NCBI GenBank assembly: GCA_021738565.1
Contig: JAIPBT010000043.1
Span: 1-33,475 of the forward strand
Direction: 5' to 3'
Source: Bacteroidales bacterium
Lineage (GTDB): Bacteria > Bacteroidota > Bacteroidia > Bacteroidales > GCA-2748055
Length of the DNA: 33,475 bases
Shown here: piece after piece, positions 7,157 through 15,152 of the stretch
How positions within the stretch are numbered: position 1 is the first letter of the stretch
Layout: each line of letters starts with the position of its first letter
Notes under the pieces: model-generated
The model's database searches: none
Seen by the model: the letters and a program-made list of their open reading frames with translations, nothing else
What the model was told of the DNA's origin: nothing
Position numbers and translations under genes: made by a program

Positions 7157-8341
7157 ATGAATGATGACTTTTACATAGAAGTTGCTTGTGAACAAAGGAA
7201 TTACGGAAATGAAAGAATTTGTGGCGACGTATTCCTTAGCAGAAAAATACGCGAGGAAAACAGGACCATTGCTGTGCTTTCCGACGGTATGGGACACGGT
7301 GTAAAAGCAAACGTTCTTGCCACACTGACTGCCACCATGTCGGCTAATTTTACCTTTGAACACAAAGACCACCAGACGATTGCCGACATCATCATGAACA
7401 CACTTCCCGTTTGCAGTGAAAGACACATGAGTTATTCAACTTTCACCATTGTTGACATTGAATCCAACGGGTTGATAAGGATACTTGAATACGACAATCC
7501 CCGGACCATCATCATGAGAAACAACAAGTACTTTGATCCCAAATGGAAAAATTCGGTGATGGAAACCGACAAAAACAAGGGAAAAGAGATAAGAAGTTGT
7601 AGTTTTGAACCCAGGAAGGAGGACAGGATCCTGTTTTTTTCCGATGGAATCACCCAGAGCGGACTGGGAACTGAAAAATATCCGCTTGGATGGGGACATG
7701 AAAACCTCATCATTTATATTGAAAAAACACTTAAAAGCGCTCCCGGCATATCGGCTGTCAAACTTGCTGAAAAAATTGTCAATATGGCCTACCGCAACGA
7801 CAGCTACCATGCCAAAGATGACACAAGCTGCGCAAGTATATATTTCAGGGAACCACGCAGGTTGTTGATTTCTACAGGCCCTCCCTATGAAAAAGAGAAG
7901 GACGAAGCCCTTGGCAAAACCGTTAAGGAGTTCAAAGGGAAAAAGATCGTTTGCGGAGCTACAACAGCCGACATAATTGCCAGGGAGCTGGGTGTGAAGA
8001 TCGAGGACAGCCTCGATTTCACCGATCCTGATCTTCCTCCTGTCTCCAGTATGTCCGGAATTGACCTGGTAACAGAGGGAATACTCACCATTACGAAAGT
8101 AACACGCATACTAAAAGAACATACACCGGGATTTGAACTCGGGAACGGACCCGCCGACCGCATCATCAAGATGGTAAAGGAAAGTGATGAAATTGAGATC
8201 ATTATTGGAACGCGTATCAACATCGCACACCAGGACCCCAGCCTGCCGGTTGAACTGGAAATAAGAAGAACCGTGGTCAAAAGAATGGCTCGACTGCTGG
8301 AGGAAAAGTTCCTCAAGGAGGTTTCTATAAGATATATCTGA
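7157..8341 (+). CDS. SpoIIE-family (PP2C-type) serine phosphatase with C-terminal extension
   Basis: This 394-aa protein has an N-terminal PP2C/SpoIIE catalytic domain. Metal-binding signatures are visible as LSDGMGHGVKA (near 44-54), ILFFSDGITQSG (near 157-168) and DDTSC (near 221-225). Such phosphatases act on serine-phosphorylated anti-anti-sigma factors in partner-switching pathways. It is the last gene of the sensor operon, so the [2Fe-2S] protein and Fe-S/PAS sensor probably feed into it. Residues ~236-394 form an extension I do not recognise. No anti-sigma factor or STAS-domain gene lies nearby, so the target is unknown. The start is the first ATG after the upstream stop; no clear Shine-Dalgarno is seen. 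Confidence 0.88.
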   Translation: MNDDFYIEVACEQRNYGNERICGDVFLSRKIREENRTIAVLSDGMGHGVKANVLATLTATMSANFTFEHKDHQTIADIIMNTLPVCSERHMSYSTFTIVDIESNGLIRILEYDNPRTIIMRNNKYFDPKWKNSVMETDKNKGKEIRSCSFEPRKEDRILFFSDGITQSGLGTEKYPLGWGHENLIIYIEKTLKSAPGISAVKLAEKIVNMAYRNDSYHAKDDTSCASIYFREPRRLLISTGPPYEKEKDEALGKTVKEFKGKKIVCGATTADIIARELGVKIEDSLDFTDPDLPPVSSMSGIDLVTEGILTITKVTRILKEHTPGFELGNGPADRIIKMVKESDEIEIIIGTRINIAHQDPSLPVELEIRRTVVKRMARLLEEKFLKEVSIRYI

Positions 8342-8371
8342 GAACATTTTGCCGTATTAAGTGTATAATTA

Positions 8372-8408
8372 GTGACTGTCCATAAAGTCCAACTTTATTG
8401 ACAAGCAC
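8372..8408 (+). repeat. Minimal MITE derivative: termini only
   Basis: GTGACTGTCCATAAAGT, the three bases CCA, then ACTTTATTGACAAGCAC form a 37-base near-perfect hairpin. The arms are the two family termini with the entire interior removed. It sits directly before full copy E and 30 bases after the phosphatase stop codon, where it may form a 3' hairpin of the sensor mRNA, although no U-tract follows. Confidence 0.6.
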
Positions 8409-8554
8409 TTGACTGTCAATACAGTCCGGTGGCTGGATCATAATGTTCGTTTGCAAGGCCTGCGAAGTTGGGAAATGCGGAGTCCCGATATATTATCGGG
8501 ATGAGCAATTTTCCGACGAGCGTAACGCAGCAAACGGACATTATGGACAGACAC
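8409..8554 (+). repeat. MITE-like repeat, copy E
   Basis: This is a full copy (146 bases) nearly identical to copy A in its interior: the same CATAATGTTCGTTTG/CAAACGGACATTATG stem and the same TCCCGATA-TAT-TATCGGGA hairpin. The left end is altered (TTGACTGTCAATA). It lies 93 bases upstream of lon. Like the others it is in the plus orientation and followed by CTATTTA, as copies A and B are. Confidence 0.82.
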
Positions 8555-8647
8555 TATTTATTTGGCATGTTTATTGTCTAACAAAGTTGACTGAAAATAA
8601 ATTGTTACACACTGACAGAATGACTGTTTGAAATTTGGAGGATAAAG

Positions 8648-11095
8648 ATGAACAGCGGTTTCGAAAAAGGAATGATATCATTATTTACACCGATCGATGA
8701 TGAAGCGGAATACATCCCGCTAATTACAGAAGAGGAGGAAGAGATCCTGGAAAAGATGAATGTTCCCGATGTGCTGCCTGTGCTTCCCTTGAGGAATACT
8801 GTACTGTTTCCGGGTGTGGTAATACCCATTACCGTAGGAAGGGAAAAATCCGTTAAACTGGTCCAGGATGTTTATAAAAAAAACAAGATCCTTGGGGCCG
8901 TATCACAAAAAGATGCCAATATAGAAGATCCAAACCTTGAAGATATCTACAAGATCGGGACCGTGGCTCAGATCCTGAAGATACTTGAAATGCCTGACGG
9001 ATCAACCAGTGTGATCATCCAGGGAAGAAAAAGATTCAAAGTAGAGGACATTCTGACAGACAAGCCCTATCACATTGCAAAGATCCTTCCGCTGGAAGAC
9101 TCGGTTGAAGAGCCCATGGAAGAAGCAGAAGCAGTTGCTGCAACGCTCAAGGACCTGGCCATAAAGATCATAAAACTGTCATCAAATATCCCCACCGAGG
9201 CCACATTCGCGGTCAAAAACATCGAAAGTCCCTCCTTCCTGGTAAATTTTCTCGCTTCCAACAGTGAAATGAACCTCAAGGAGAAACAGAAGATGTTGGA
9301 GATGAACAACGTCGTGAAGCGGGGACTCTATTTGCTTGAGCACCTTTCCAAAGAGGTTCAGATGCTGGAATTGAAAAATGACATTCAATCCAAGGTAAAG
9401 ACCGATCTGGATCAGCAGCAAAGAGAGTTCCTGCTGCACCAGCAAATGAAAACGATCCAGGATGAATTGGGAGGAAGTCCTCTTGAGCAGGAGATCGCTG
9501 AATTCAGAAAGCGGGCAAAAAAGAAAAAATGGTCGAAAGAGACGGATGCTGAATTCAAAAAAGAACTTGAAAAATTACAACGGCTGAATCCTGCTTCAGG
9601 TGAGTATTCTGTGCAGGTCAATTATATACAGACCATGCTGGAACTGCCCTGGAATGAATTTACAAAAGACAACTTTAACTTAGTCAGAGCCAGCAAAATC
9701 CTTGAAAAGGATCACTTCGGACTCGAAAAGGTCAAAGACAGGATACTTGAGCACCTGGCGGTGCTGAAGCTCAAGGGCGACATGAAATCACCAATACTCT
9801 GCCTTGTAGGCCCCCCGGGTGTCGGAAAAACTTCGCTGGGCAAATCCATCGGAGAGGCACTGAGCAGAAAGTATATCAGGATGTCGCTGGGTGGATTGCG
9901 CGACGAAGCAGAGATCCGGGGGCATCGAAAGACATATATTGGTGCAATGCCAGGCAGGATCGTTCAGAACATTAAAAAAGCAAAATCGTCCAACCCTGTA
10001 TTTGTGATGGATGAAATAGACAAAATCGGACGTGATGCCCATGGAGATCCGGCATCTGCATTGCTGGAAGTGCTCGATCCCGAGCAAAATTCTAACTTCC
10101 ATGATAATTTTCTTGAGTTGGATTATGACCTTTCCAGGGTCATGTTCATCGCAACTGCCAATACCACCGCAGGTATTCATCCTGCATTGCTCGACAGGAT
10201 GGAGATCATCCATGTCAGTGGTTACATCGTGGAGGAGAAAGTGGAGATCGCCAGAAGGCACCTTGTTCCCAAACAGCTAAAAAACCACGGGTTAACAAAG
10301 GCCCAGGTATTTTTCCCAAAGAAAACCCTGGAAAAGATCATTGAAGATTATACCAGGGAATCGGGAGTAAGGCAGCTTGACAAACAAATTGCCAAAACTA
10401 TGCGTGTGATCGCCAAACAGCTCGCATTCAACGAAGAAATCGGCCGGAAACTCAATACCGACAGGTTGAAAGATGTGCTGGGGACACCCAAATACTCAAA
10501 GGAAAAATACCAGGACAATGATTTTGCCGGTGTGGTTACCGGTCTGGCATGGACAGCAGCAGGAGGAGAAATTCTGTACGTGGAAACCTCATTGAGCAAA
10601 GGGGAAGGCAAACTTACACTCACAGGAAATTTGGGTGAGGTCATGAAAGAATCCGCCGTTATCGCACTTGAATTTTTGAAATCACATCCCGGAGAACTGG
10701 ACATTGATCCTTCCGTTTTTACAAAATGGAACATTCACATCCACGTACCTGAGGGCGCTATACCAAAGGATGGACCCTCTGCAGGCGTAACCATGATCAC
10801 CTCAATTGCCTCTGCCTTCACTCAGCGCAAGGTCAAACGGCAGCTTGCCATGACCGGGGAAATTACGCTCAGGGGAAAAGTGCTGCCCGTCGGAGGCATT
10901 AAGGAAAAGATCCTTGCTGCCAGGAGGGCAGGGATCAGGGAGATCATCCTTTCAGATGAAAACAGGAAGGATGTGGAAGATATCAAGGAGATTTACAGGA
11001 AAGGACTCAAATTCACCTATGTCAATACTACCAGTGAAGTTATCGGCCATTCTTTACTGAAAACGAGGGTGGAGCATCCCTTGTCGATAAATTGA
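8648..11095 (+). CDS. lon: ATP-dependent Lon protease
   Basis: This full-length cytoplasmic AAA+ serine protease (815 aa) degrades misfolded and regulatory proteins. The N-terminal substrate-binding domain begins at [15 protein letters not shown] (~37-51), followed by a helical linker. The Walker A motif is GPPGVGKTS (~388), Walker B is VFVMDEID, and the sensor/arginine-finger region contains LLDRMEII. The C-terminal Ser-Lys protease domain has the catalytic Ser in [10 protein letters not shown] (~710) and Lys in [10 protein letters not shown] (~753). The start is ATG 8648 with GGAGG at 8637-8641. It stands alone between the repeat-rich gap and a sorting-domain remnant. The acidic N-terminal lead ([10 protein letters not shown]) is a common feature of Bacteroidota Lon. 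Confidence 0.97.
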   Translation: MNSGFEKGMISLFTPIDDEAEYIPLITEEEEEILEKMNVPDVLPVLPLRNTVLFPGVVIPITVGREKSVKLVQDVYKKNKILGAVSQKDANIEDPNLEDIYKIGTVAQILKILEMPDGSTSVIIQGRKRFKVEDILTDKPYHIAKILPLEDSVEEPMEEAEAVAATLKDLAIKIIKLSSNIPTEATFAVKNIESPSFLVNFLASNSEMNLKEKQKMLEMNNVVKRGLYLLEHLSKEVQMLELKNDIQSKVKTDLDQQQREFLLHQQMKTIQDELGGSPLEQEIAEFRKRAKKKKWSKETDAEFKKELEKLQRLNPASGEYSVQVNYIQTMLELPWNEFTKDNFNLVRASKILEKDHFGLEKVKDRILEHLAVLKLKGDMKSPILCLVGPPGVGKTSLGKSIGEALSRKYIRMSLGGLRDEAEIRGHRKTYIGAMPGRIVQNIKKAKSSNPVFVMDEIDKIGRDAHGDPASALLEVLDPEQNSNFHDNFLELDYDLSRVMFIATANTTAGIHPALLDRMEIIHVSGYIVEEKVEIARRHLVPKQLKNHGLTKAQVFFPKKTLEKIIEDYTRESGVRQLDKQIAKTMRVIAKQLAFNEEIGRKLNTDRLKDVLGTPKYSKEKYQDNDFAGVVTGLAWTAAGGEILYVETSLSKGEGKLTLTGNLGEVMKESAVIALEFLKSHPGELDIDPSVFTKWNIHIHVPEGAIPKDGPSAGVTMITSIASAFTQRKVKRQLAMTGEITLRGKVLPVGGIKEKILAARRAGIREIILSDENRKDVEDIKEIYRKGLKFTYVNTTSEVIGHSLLKTRVEHPLSIN

Positions 11096-11493
11096 TCGGG
11101 GCCCTGAAGTATTGTTAATTCTTTTTCTGAAATTTCTCAGTTGACCAGGAGTTTTGATGTCACGATACCCTTCCCGGTTTTAATCTTTACGAAATAAATT
11201 CCGCACGGAAGGCATTTCGATTTTATTTCTCCGATCTCAAAGGTTTTATTCTCATCGGTCCTGTATTTGTAAACAGGCATTCCGTCCAGGTTGTATATTT
11301 CAATCATAAGAAAAGGTTTTAGGTTTAAACCAGCGGCTATTTTCTTGAGTAAATGTAAACGCAGCCAATATCAAAAAAAAATCTTTGCCCACTTATTGTA
11401 TAAACCTGTATGCTTTCTTGACGAAAAGAAAGAATTCTTGTATAAAAGAAAACTATAGATGTGGCGGATTTTCGTTTTCAGCAACTGGTGACA
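11096..11493. other. Intergenic region downstream of lon
   Basis: This 398-base gap holds the minus-strand T9SS sorting-domain remnant at 11137-11307 and, at 11413-11432, an inverted repeat CTTTCTT/AAGAAAG with a 6-base loop. That hairpin lies downstream of the LytTR gene on the minus strand and has no T-tract. Nothing else is recognisable, and no clear terminator for lon is seen. Confidence 0.5.
11137..11307 (-). pseudogene. Orphan T9SS C-terminal sorting-domain fragment
   Basis: The minus strand reads a ~56-residue frame containing MIEIYNLDGMPVYKY, then CGIYFVKIKTGKGIVTSKL, ending LLVN-stop. This is the characteristic second half of a type A T9SS (Por) sorting domain, normally found at the end of large secreted proteins. 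No signal peptide, cargo domain or YPNP motif precedes it; the frame continues upstream only as unrecognised sequence. I read it as the surviving tail of a deleted or rearranged secreted-protein gene. A stand-alone exported peptide is very unlikely because no export signal is present. Confidence 0.65.
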
Positions 11494-12234
11494 CTAAAAA
11501 TAATCCTCAAGTATCCGGATTCTATGAGCTGGAATTTTAATCGTAAAAATGTTGGTGTTGTATTTGAGTTCACAGGAACTGTCTTTCCGGTTGACCCTTG
11601 AAATATAATTCATATTCAGTATATATGACCGGCAGACCCTGATGAAATTCACGCCGTCGAGTTTCTTCTCCATACTCCCGATATTTATGGTAATGATCTC
11701 CGATTTTCCATCAATCAACTGAATATGACTGTAGTTGCCATCTGCCTTTACGAATACTATTTCATCCGGATCAACGAAAAAACAGCCACTCCTGGTATTG
11801 CATTTTATGCGCCGGGGATTTACCCTGTCTATTATTTTCTCCAGGTCATGCAGGTCATAGTTCTTCCTTTGCGGAAATGTGGCCACGTACCGGTCGATGC
11901 TGCTGAACAACTCTTTCTTACTGACGGGTTTTATAAGGTAATCAAAAGCAGCATTCTTCAGTGCGCGAATGGCAAATTCCTCATGGGCGGTAACGAAAAT
12001 AATACCGGGATAAAGACCAATCTCCTTTAATTCTTCCAGGTACTGAAAACCATCCTTCCCCGGCATCTGGATATCCAGCAGTACAAGATCAGGCTGATTT
12101 ATCTTCGTAAGTAAAATTGCCTTGTCCACACTGTCCGCCTGTCCCACCACAATAATTCCCGGGTAACTTCCAAGAAAAGTGTTAATAAGTTCCCTTGCCT
12201 CAGGTTGATTGTCGACTATCAGTGCTTTGATCAT
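11494..12234 (-). CDS. LytTR-family response regulator
   Basis: This 246-aa two-component regulator has an N-terminal receiver domain (1-~120) with phospho-acceptor Asp54 in LVLLDIQMPG, Thr82 and Lys102. The acidic pocket has Asp8 followed by Asn9 rather than a second acidic residue. The C-terminal LytTR DNA-binding domain (~150-246) includes EIVFVKADGNYSHI and FIRVCRSYILNMNYI. Such proteins bind imperfect direct repeats near promoters. No histidine kinase gene is adjacent, so its partner lies elsewhere. It is divergent from the transporter gene, across a 148-base region with palindromes it or another regulator might use. Confidence 0.93.
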   Translation of the reverse strand: MIKALIVDNQPEARELINTFLGSYPGIIVVGQADSVDKAILLTKINQPDLVLLDIQMPGKDGFQYLEELKEIGLYPGIIFVTAHEEFAIRALKNAAFDYLIKPVSKKELFSSIDRYVATFPQRKNYDLHDLEKIIDRVNPRRIKCNTRSGCFFVDPDEIVFVKADGNYSHIQLIDGKSEIITINIGSMEKKLDGVNFIRVCRSYILNMNYISRVNRKDSSCELKYNTNIFTIKIPAHRIRILEDYF

Positions 12235-12304
12235 ACCAGTGGGTCAAGATTCAAGAAATACTGAGATGTCAATTCCCATAAATGAATTCCAGCTTGTTGC
12301 AAAT

Positions 12305-12365
12305 ATCTTTAAAAAAGATGTATTAATGAAAGAAATGTGTTTTTTTTGATATATTGAATCAATAT
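12305..12365. promoter_or_regulatory. Palindromes in the LytTR/transporter divergent region
   Basis: Two inverted repeats lie between the divergent start codons. ATCTTT-AAA-AAAGAT is at 12305-12319, and the perfect 15-base palindrome ATATTGAATCAATAT is at 12351-12365, only 17 bases before the transporter ATG. Either could be an operator, but AT-richness makes chance palindromes likely. TAATTTTG at 12373-12380 fits the -7 consensus but is too close to the ATG at 12383 to serve it. Confidence 0.3.
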
Positions 12366-12382
12366 TCCAGGTTAATTTTGAT

Positions 12383-14614
12383 ATGTTCAGGAAAATTTCA
12401 AATAACCAGAAGGGGTTCGGCACTGCACCGGTCTTTTTTACTGCAATATCTACCATTCTTGGAGCCATTTTGTTTTTAAGATTTGGCTATGCCGTTGGAC
12501 ACCTTGGTTTTATTGGCGTAATAGGCATCATTTTGCTGGGGCATATGGTCACCATACCCACTGCCATGGCCGTTGCTGAAATAGCCACCAACCAGAAGGT
12601 GCTGGGCGGTGGAGCTTACTACATCATCAGCCGGTCATTCGGACTAAATATCGGTTCATCAATCGGTATGGCGCTTTACCTGTCGCAAGCGATCAGCGTT
12701 GCTTTCTATATCATCGCATTCTCCGAAGCATTCATACCCCTGCTTGATTACCTTCACTATAATTTTAATATCCCGTATATAGATAAAAGATGGATCGGGC
12801 TCTTGCTTATGACGGCCCTCTCGGTGATCATGCTTACCAGGGGAGCAAATATGGGAGTTAAAGCGTTGTACCTGGTTGTTGCCATCCTGTTTTCCTCTTT
12901 ACTCATGTTTTTTGCCGGCAACCCGGAAACACGACCAGCTGAATTCAACCTGGCAGAATCTATTGAAAACAACGATGGTTTCTTCTACGTGTTTACCATC
13001 ATCTTCCCGGCATTTACAGGATTGATCGCCGGTCTTGGTTTATCGGGCGACCTGAGGGATCCCAGCAGATCCATACCCAGGGGCACACTTTGGGCAACCT
13101 TTGCCGGATTTTTTATTTACATCCTTGTGGCATATAAACTGGTCATCAGCGCTGCACCGGAGGAACTGGCTTCCGATCCGCTTATCATGGAAAGAATTGC
13201 GCTGTGGGGTCCGATCATACCTATTGGACTGGCAGCTGCATCCCTTTCATCGGCCCTTGGATCCATTATGGTTGCACCCCGGACCCTGCAAGCCATTGCA
13301 GTGGACAGGATCTTTCCCAATACAAAGATCAATTCCTGGCTTGGCAGAGGGAAAAAAGAGACCAACGAACCGGTCAATTCCGGTCTGATCACAATCGTAA
13401 TCGCTTATTTCTTTGTTGCTGTAGGAGACATCGACTTCGTAGCAAAGATCATCTCCATGTTTTTCATGCTGACATACTTTGCCATCTGCGCAATTTCTTT
13501 GCTGGAACATTTTGCAGCCGATCCTTCCTACAGGCCAACATTCCGCTCAAGGTGGTACCTGAGTTTAATCGGTACCGTAACATCCTTCTGGCTGATGTTT
13601 AAAATGAACGCACCCTATGCAATCCTTTCCATCGTGATCATGATACTGATCTATGTACTTGTCTCTTCTCAAAAAAGCAAGGAAAAAGGGATAGAAAACC
13701 TGTTCCGGGGGGTAGTTTGGCAGACAAGCAGACAACTACAGCTTTTTGCGCAACGTACTGATAAAGAAGATCTTGATAAGCACTGGAGGCCATTTACCAT
13801 TTGCATATCTGAAGACACTTTCCTCAGGCGCAGTTCATTCGATGTGCTGCGTTGGATATCCTATAAATACGGTTTCGGGACTTACATCCATTATATCAAA
13901 GGATTTCTGACAAAAAAAACAAACCAGGAATCAAAGATGGTTCTTGGAAAATTACTTGAACTGGCCGCCGGAAGCAAAAACCGTGTTTACCTGGATACCA
14001 TCATCAGCCCCTCCTACACATCGGCAATCGCCCAGGTGATCCAGTTGACGGGCATCTCCGGCAAAGGCAACAACATGATACTTTTCGAGTTCTCACAAAA
14101 CAATCCCGGCGCACTCGATGATGCTTTGGATACCTATGACATCCTCTATTCCACTGGATTTGACATATGTGTTCTGAGTACATCTTACCGGGGATTCGGC
14201 TACCATCAGCAAATTCACATCTGGATCACCCCCTCTGATTATGAAAATGCGAACCTGATGATATTGCTCGGCTACATTATACTGGGGCATCCTGACTGGA
14301 AGAAAGGAACGATAAAGATCTTCTCACTGTACGAAGGTGATGATGAATTGCACAATAAAAAAGACCAAATAAAGGAACTGATAAAAACCGGCAGATTGCC
14401 CATATCATTCAGCAACATCAAACTGATCCCGATGGATCAGGATGCCGACACTGTAAAAGCTAAGATCTCAAACATTTCCAGTGAAGCCGACCTGACCATC
14501 ATTGGATTTCAAAGTGAAAAAATCAAAACAAAGGGAAACAAGGTCTTTACAGGATATGACAGACTGGGAAATATATTGTTTGTCAGCTCCAACAAAGAGA
14601 AGGAGATCAAATAG
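12383..14614 (+). CDS. APC-superfamily carrier, cation-chloride cotransporter-like (SLC12 type)
   Basis: This inner-membrane secondary transporter has 743 aa. About 12 membrane segments fill residues ~12-430, starting with GFGTAPVFFTAISTILGAIL and including the family-typical GGAYYIISRSFG and GLSGDLRDPSRSIPRGT. The last ~310 residues are soluble and resemble the cytoplasmic C-terminal domain of cation-chloride cotransporters, with a USP-like or amino-acid-binding-like appearance (ADLTIIGFQSEK). The substrate cannot be read from the sequence; Na+/K+/Cl- cotransport or amino acids are both possible. The start is the first ATG that leaves a short cytoplasmic N-terminus; only a weak AGG lies upstream. 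It is divergent from the LytTR gene, which might regulate it. Confidence 0.82.
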   Translation: MFRKISNNQKGFGTAPVFFTAISTILGAILFLRFGYAVGHLGFIGVIGIILLGHMVTIPTAMAVAEIATNQKVLGGGAYYIISRSFGLNIGSSIGMALYLSQAISVAFYIIAFSEAFIPLLDYLHYNFNIPYIDKRWIGLLLMTALSVIMLTRGANMGVKALYLVVAILFSSLLMFFAGNPETRPAEFNLAESIENNDGFFYVFTIIFPAFTGLIAGLGLSGDLRDPSRSIPRGTLWATFAGFFIYILVAYKLVISAAPEELASDPLIMERIALWGPIIPIGLAAASLSSALGSIMVAPRTLQAIAVDRIFPNTKINSWLGRGKKETNEPVNSGLITIVIAYFFVAVGDIDFVAKIISMFFMLTYFAICAISLLEHFAADPSYRPTFRSRWYLSLIGTVTSFWLMFKMNAPYAILSIVIMILIYVLVSSQKSKEKGIENLFRGVVWQTSRQLQLFAQRTDKEDLDKHWRPFTICISEDTFLRRSSFDVLRWISYKYGFGTYIHYIKGFLTKKTNQESKMVLGKLLELAAGSKNRVYLDTIISPSYTSAIAQVIQLTGISGKGNNMILFEFSQNNPGALDDALDTYDILYSTGFDICVLSTSYRGFGYHQQIHIWITPSDYENANLMILLGYIILGHPDWKKGTIKIFSLYEGDDELHNKKDQIKELIKTGRLPISFSNIKLIPMDQDADTVKAKISNISSEADLTIIGFQSEKIKTKGNKVFTGYDRLGNILFVSSNKEKEIK

Positions 14615-14680
14615 AACGGCGCTTTCGGTAAAAAGAATTAATTTTACAATTCCTAAATGAACCAAATAAAAATGGGAAAC

Positions 14681-15151
14681 ATGGAAAAAATAGCAATATT
14701 CCCCGGATCTTTCGATCCATTTACAATTGGTCATGAATCCATTGTAAGAAGATCCATTGATCTGTTTGATAAAATTATTGTCGCTGTCGGTGTAAATTCA
14801 GGCAAAGCACCGTTGATGAGTATTGAATCCAGGGTAGCCATGATCAATGAGGTGTTCAGGAATGTTCCGGAAGTAAGCTGTGATTATTTTGAAGGATTGA
14901 CGGTAGATTTCTGCAAAAAAGTAAACGCCAGCTACATGCTCCGCGGAATAAGGACAGCTGCAGATTTTGAATACGAACGTGCCATTGCCCAGATCAATAA
15001 AAAAATGCTCCCGGACGTAGAATCAGTTTTCTTGCTTACAAACCCCGAGCATACACCTGTTAACTCAACAATTATTCGCGATATTATACGTAATAGAGGT
15101 GATGCAGCACAATTCCTGCCCGAAGGAATTGATATAAACAGGTACCTCTGA
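14681..15151 (+). CDS. coaD: Phosphopantetheine adenylyltransferase
   Basis: CoaD makes dephospho-CoA from 4'-phosphopantetheine and ATP, the penultimate step of CoA synthesis, in the cytoplasm. The nucleotidyltransferase motif GSFDPFTIGH lies at the N-terminus and VNSTIIRDI near the C-terminus. With the ATG at 14681 (MEKIAIFPG) the protein is 156 aa, the family norm. In-frame ATGs at 14657 and 14672 would add nine or three residues and cannot be excluded, as no strong Shine-Dalgarno decides. The next gene starts one base after this stop, so the two are co-transcribed. Confidence 0.96.
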   Translation: MEKIAIFPGSFDPFTIGHESIVRRSIDLFDKIIVAVGVNSGKAPLMSIESRVAMINEVFRNVPEVSCDYFEGLTVDFCKKVNASYMLRGIRTAADFEYERAIAQINKKMLPDVESVFLLTNPEHTPVNSTIIRDIIRNRGDAAQFLPEGIDINRYL

Positions 15152-15152
15152 T

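Larger units (their letters stand above)
8342..8647. other. Intergenic region between sensor operon and lon
   Basis: This 306-base gap is filled mainly by two members of the repeat family: a minimal 37-base version (8372-8408) and a full copy (8409-8554). After them comes an AT-rich stretch leading to the lon ribosome site. No T-rich terminator is visible, and no convincing -7/-33 pair for lon could be picked. Confidence 0.6.

Noticed and set aside
12373-12380. TAATTTTG as promoter of the transporter
   Set aside because: It would start transcription inside the coding sequence given the ATG at 12383, and no later start keeps the first membrane segment.
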